Part shown: piece by piece, positions 61,756-64,000 of the stretch
Position numbering within the stretch: position 1 is the stretch's first letter
How the letters are laid out: each line of letters opens with the position of its first letter
NCBI GenBank assembly: GCA_023846275.1
Contig: JAIUJO010000091.1
Coordinates: forward strand, 1,548,803 to 1,612,802
Direction: 5' to 3'
Length of the DNA: 64,000 nt
Origin: Vanilla planifolia
Lineage: Eukaryota; Streptophyta; Magnoliopsida; Asparagales; Orchidaceae
Position numbers and translations under genes: made by a program
Notes under the pieces: model-generated
Seen by the model: the letters and a program-made list of their open reading frames with translations, nothing else
Told to the model about the DNA's origin: nothing
Databases searched by the model: none

Positions 61756-63893
61756 ATTTGTGTGTATACATTTGTGTCTGCATTTATGTGTACTTGTGCA
61801 TGTGTGTATGTACATGAGTGTGTATGTGTGCATATGTGCATGCATATGCATGTGTGTGCATGAATGCTCATGTATGTGAACATGTCTTTGTTCGCTTGCA
61901 TTTCTTTGTGTGCTTGTCTATGAGTGTCCATGTGTGTGTTTATGGGTTTGTGTGTATGCACATGCAGAAGTGCATGCTTGTGCATGCATGATGGTTTTTT
62001 CTTGTTCGCATGTGTGTGCATGTTTGTGTGTCTCCTCATACTTTTGTATTTGTTTGTGCACATGCGTGTGTGTGTGTGCATATGTGCATGTGTGTATATT
62101 TGTGTGTATGTTTGTATTTCTGAGTGTACTTGGGTGTTCATGTGGCTATGCATGCACGCATGTTCATTTGTGTTCTTACATTTGTGCTTGTTTGCATGTA
62201 CTGTTCATGCATGCATGTCCATGTTTGGATGTGTGTATATGCATAGGTGTGCATCTATGTATGCATGTGCATACCTGTGTATGTGTGCATGTATTGTTCT
62301 GTGTGCTTACATGTGTGAGCTTGTGTGTCATGTGCTCTTGTGAGTGTGTTTAATTTTGTTCGTGTATGTGCAGGAGTGTGTGTGTGTGTGTTGCTGTGCA
62401 TTTGCTTTTGTATGTATGAGGTTGTTTGTCCACATGCAAGTGCATATGTGCATCTGTGCATGTGTGTGTCTTGTGTGTGAGTGGGCATGTGTATGCATGT
62501 ATGTGTATGTGTGTGTGGTGGTGTGTATTCATGCTTGTCTAAGCATGTTTTTGTGTGCCTTTGTACATGTAAACATACTTGTGTGTGTGTGTGCATGACT
62601 ACATATACATACATGTTTGTGTTTTTGTGCACGTATGTGTTTGTGTGTGTCTATATATATGCTTTTGTTTGTGTGTGTGTGTATGTTGTTGTTGTGGCCA
62701 TATATGTGTGTGTGTGAGTGTATGCATGTGTGATTATGCATGTGCACATGTACATGCATGTGCTTTTGTGTGTGTGCTTGTGCATGTGCATATGTGTTTG
62801 TATGTGTCCTTATTTGTACATGTGAGCATGAGAGTGTGTGTGCACATGCATGTATGTTTGTTTATGCACTTGTGCTTGTACATATTTATGTATACAACTT
62901 TGTCTTCTGGTGCAAGTGCATAAGCACGTGTATGTGTATGCTTATACATGTGTGTGTGTTGTTATACATGTTCTTGTGCAAGTGAGTGTGTATATATGTG
63001 TGTGTGTGTGTGCTAATGTGAGCGTGGGTAACTGTGTGTCTACTTGTGTGCATGTGTTTGTGTGTGTGTGTGTGTTCATGTACATTTGTGCATGTGTGAA
63101 TGTGTGTGTGTGCTTTACATGCATGTTTGTGTGCATACAGGTGTGTATATTTACATGCATGTGCATGTAGATGTAGAAGTGCAGTTATGTGTGTAGGTGT
63201 GCTTCTGTTTGTGTGTGTGAATGTGTGTGTGTACTTGTGTGTTTTTGTGTGTTTGTGTACGCATTTGTGTGTGTTGGTTTCTTTTTTCTTATGTGTACTT
63301 GAGTGTGTGCATGTGTATGTGAGTGCATGGGTACATTTGTGTGGAGTCTATGTGTAAGAGACAACGTGTGTGTGTGTGCATGTGTATATATGTCTATCTG
63401 TATGGGTGTGCATCTGTCTATACATTTGTTTGTGTGTGTGTGCATGCATGCTTGTGTGTGAATGTGCATGTGTGTGTCTATGCAACTGCATATGTGTGAC
63501 TACATTTATGTGTGTGTGCATGGGCACATTGATGTGTGTGTGTGAGTGAATGCATTCACATGTGTATGTATGTATGTGGTTGTTGATCTTTGTGTATGTG
63601 CATGAGTGATCGTGCATGCATGTGTATATGTGTGTGCAATTTTTTATATATTTGAGCATGTTTATGTGTGCACATGTAGATGTGTTCATGCATTTATGTG
63701 TCTATGAATATGGGTAAGAGTGTGCGTGCTATTGTTTGTATGTGCATGCATGCTTGTGTGTGTGTGTGTTTGAGCATGCTTGTGCATGTGTACATGCGTG
63801 TGTGCCTATACGTGTGCATGTGAGTATGCTTATGCATGTCTGTGGGAGTGTATGCATGTGTGTTCCTATGCAAGTGTGTGTGTGTGCATTTTT
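61756..63893 (-). repeat. Copy 2 of a 2.14-kb tandem duplication
   Basis: This is the second copy of 59610-61755, directly adjacent and in the same orientation. Stretches compared by eye are about 95% identical, with small insertions or deletions shifting the offset from 2,142 to 2,150 and then 2,132. After 63893 the sequence departs from the repeated text, so a third copy does not follow directly. Confidence 0.93.
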
Positions 63894-64000
63894 GTGTGCA
63901 TGTGTGTGTCCACTTGTGAGTGTGTGTGAGCGTGTCTATGTGCGTGTGCATGTGTGTGCATTTACAAGTGTGTTATGTGTGTGCATGCACGTGAGTGTGT

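Larger units (their letters stand above)
58136..64000 (-). repeat. Degenerate array with TG strand on top
   Basis: About 5.9 kb of the same kind of repeat seen elsewhere, but reverse-complemented: words are TGTGTGCATGTG, TGTGTATGTG and CATGTGTTTG. Long open frames run on both strands and are low-complexity. Small TA-TG tracts (for example about 60578-60600) are the mirror of the CA-TA tracts in the other arrays, so the repeat is the same family turned over. More than 4 kb of this segment is a tandem duplication, listed separately. It continues past the right edge of the window. Confidence 0.93.

Noticed and set aside
58152-64000. Long Cys-rich and His-rich frames in the TG array, such as 58168-58794 and 60601-61539
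   Set aside because: Same composition effect on the flipped repeat. The Cys-Val pattern might suggest cysteine-rich secreted peptides or metallothioneins, but spacing follows the repeat and not a fold.

Overview
This is a window of nuclear DNA from a eukaryote, most likely a seed plant. The evidence is three decayed Ty1/copia retrotransposons with plant-type parts: a primer-binding site resembling TGGTATCAGAGC, a Gag zinc knuckle, a protease-like DNGCSRN segment, an integrase-like VDNYSKYTW segment and AAAAGGGGAGA-type purine tracts, all set in AT-rich flanks. I cannot name the species. I find no intact host gene, rRNA, tRNA, CRISPR array or bacterial-type operon.

About three quarters of the window (roughly 48 kb) is one kind of sequence: a degenerate CA/TG array built from words such as CACACATGCACA, CACATACACA and CATGTGCACA. 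It fills 1-35205, 45894-46368 and 47528-54428 with the CA-rich strand on top, and 58136-64000 with the TG-rich strand on top. A short block at 13031-13245 is also flipped. Many long open frames cross these arrays on both strands. They read almost only His/Thr on the CA strand and Cys/Val on the TG strand, because such repeats seldom form stop codons. I treat none of them as genes.

The non-array DNA forms three islands. 35206-45893 holds copia element 1 (plus strand, with two diverged LTR copies) followed by copia element 2 (minus strand, with LTR, primer site, Gag, protease and integrase remnants). 46369-47527 is an unrecognised 1.2-kb island with a 63-bp tandem duplication and a TATA-like box. 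54429-58135 holds copia element 3 (plus strand, LTR plus Gag remnant), a close relative of element 2.

The most interesting features are structural. The array keeps purine-pyrimidine alternation through heavy sequence decay. Its strand orientation switches across element 3. A 2.14-kb block is tandemly duplicated inside the TG array. A CA-TA-TG microsatellite occupies the place in one LTR of element 1 where its sister LTR has a TATA box. Compound (CA)n(TA)n tracts recur in the array in one fixed orientation. I see no previously undescribed gene system; if there is novelty, it is in the origin and physical behaviour of this large alternating array.
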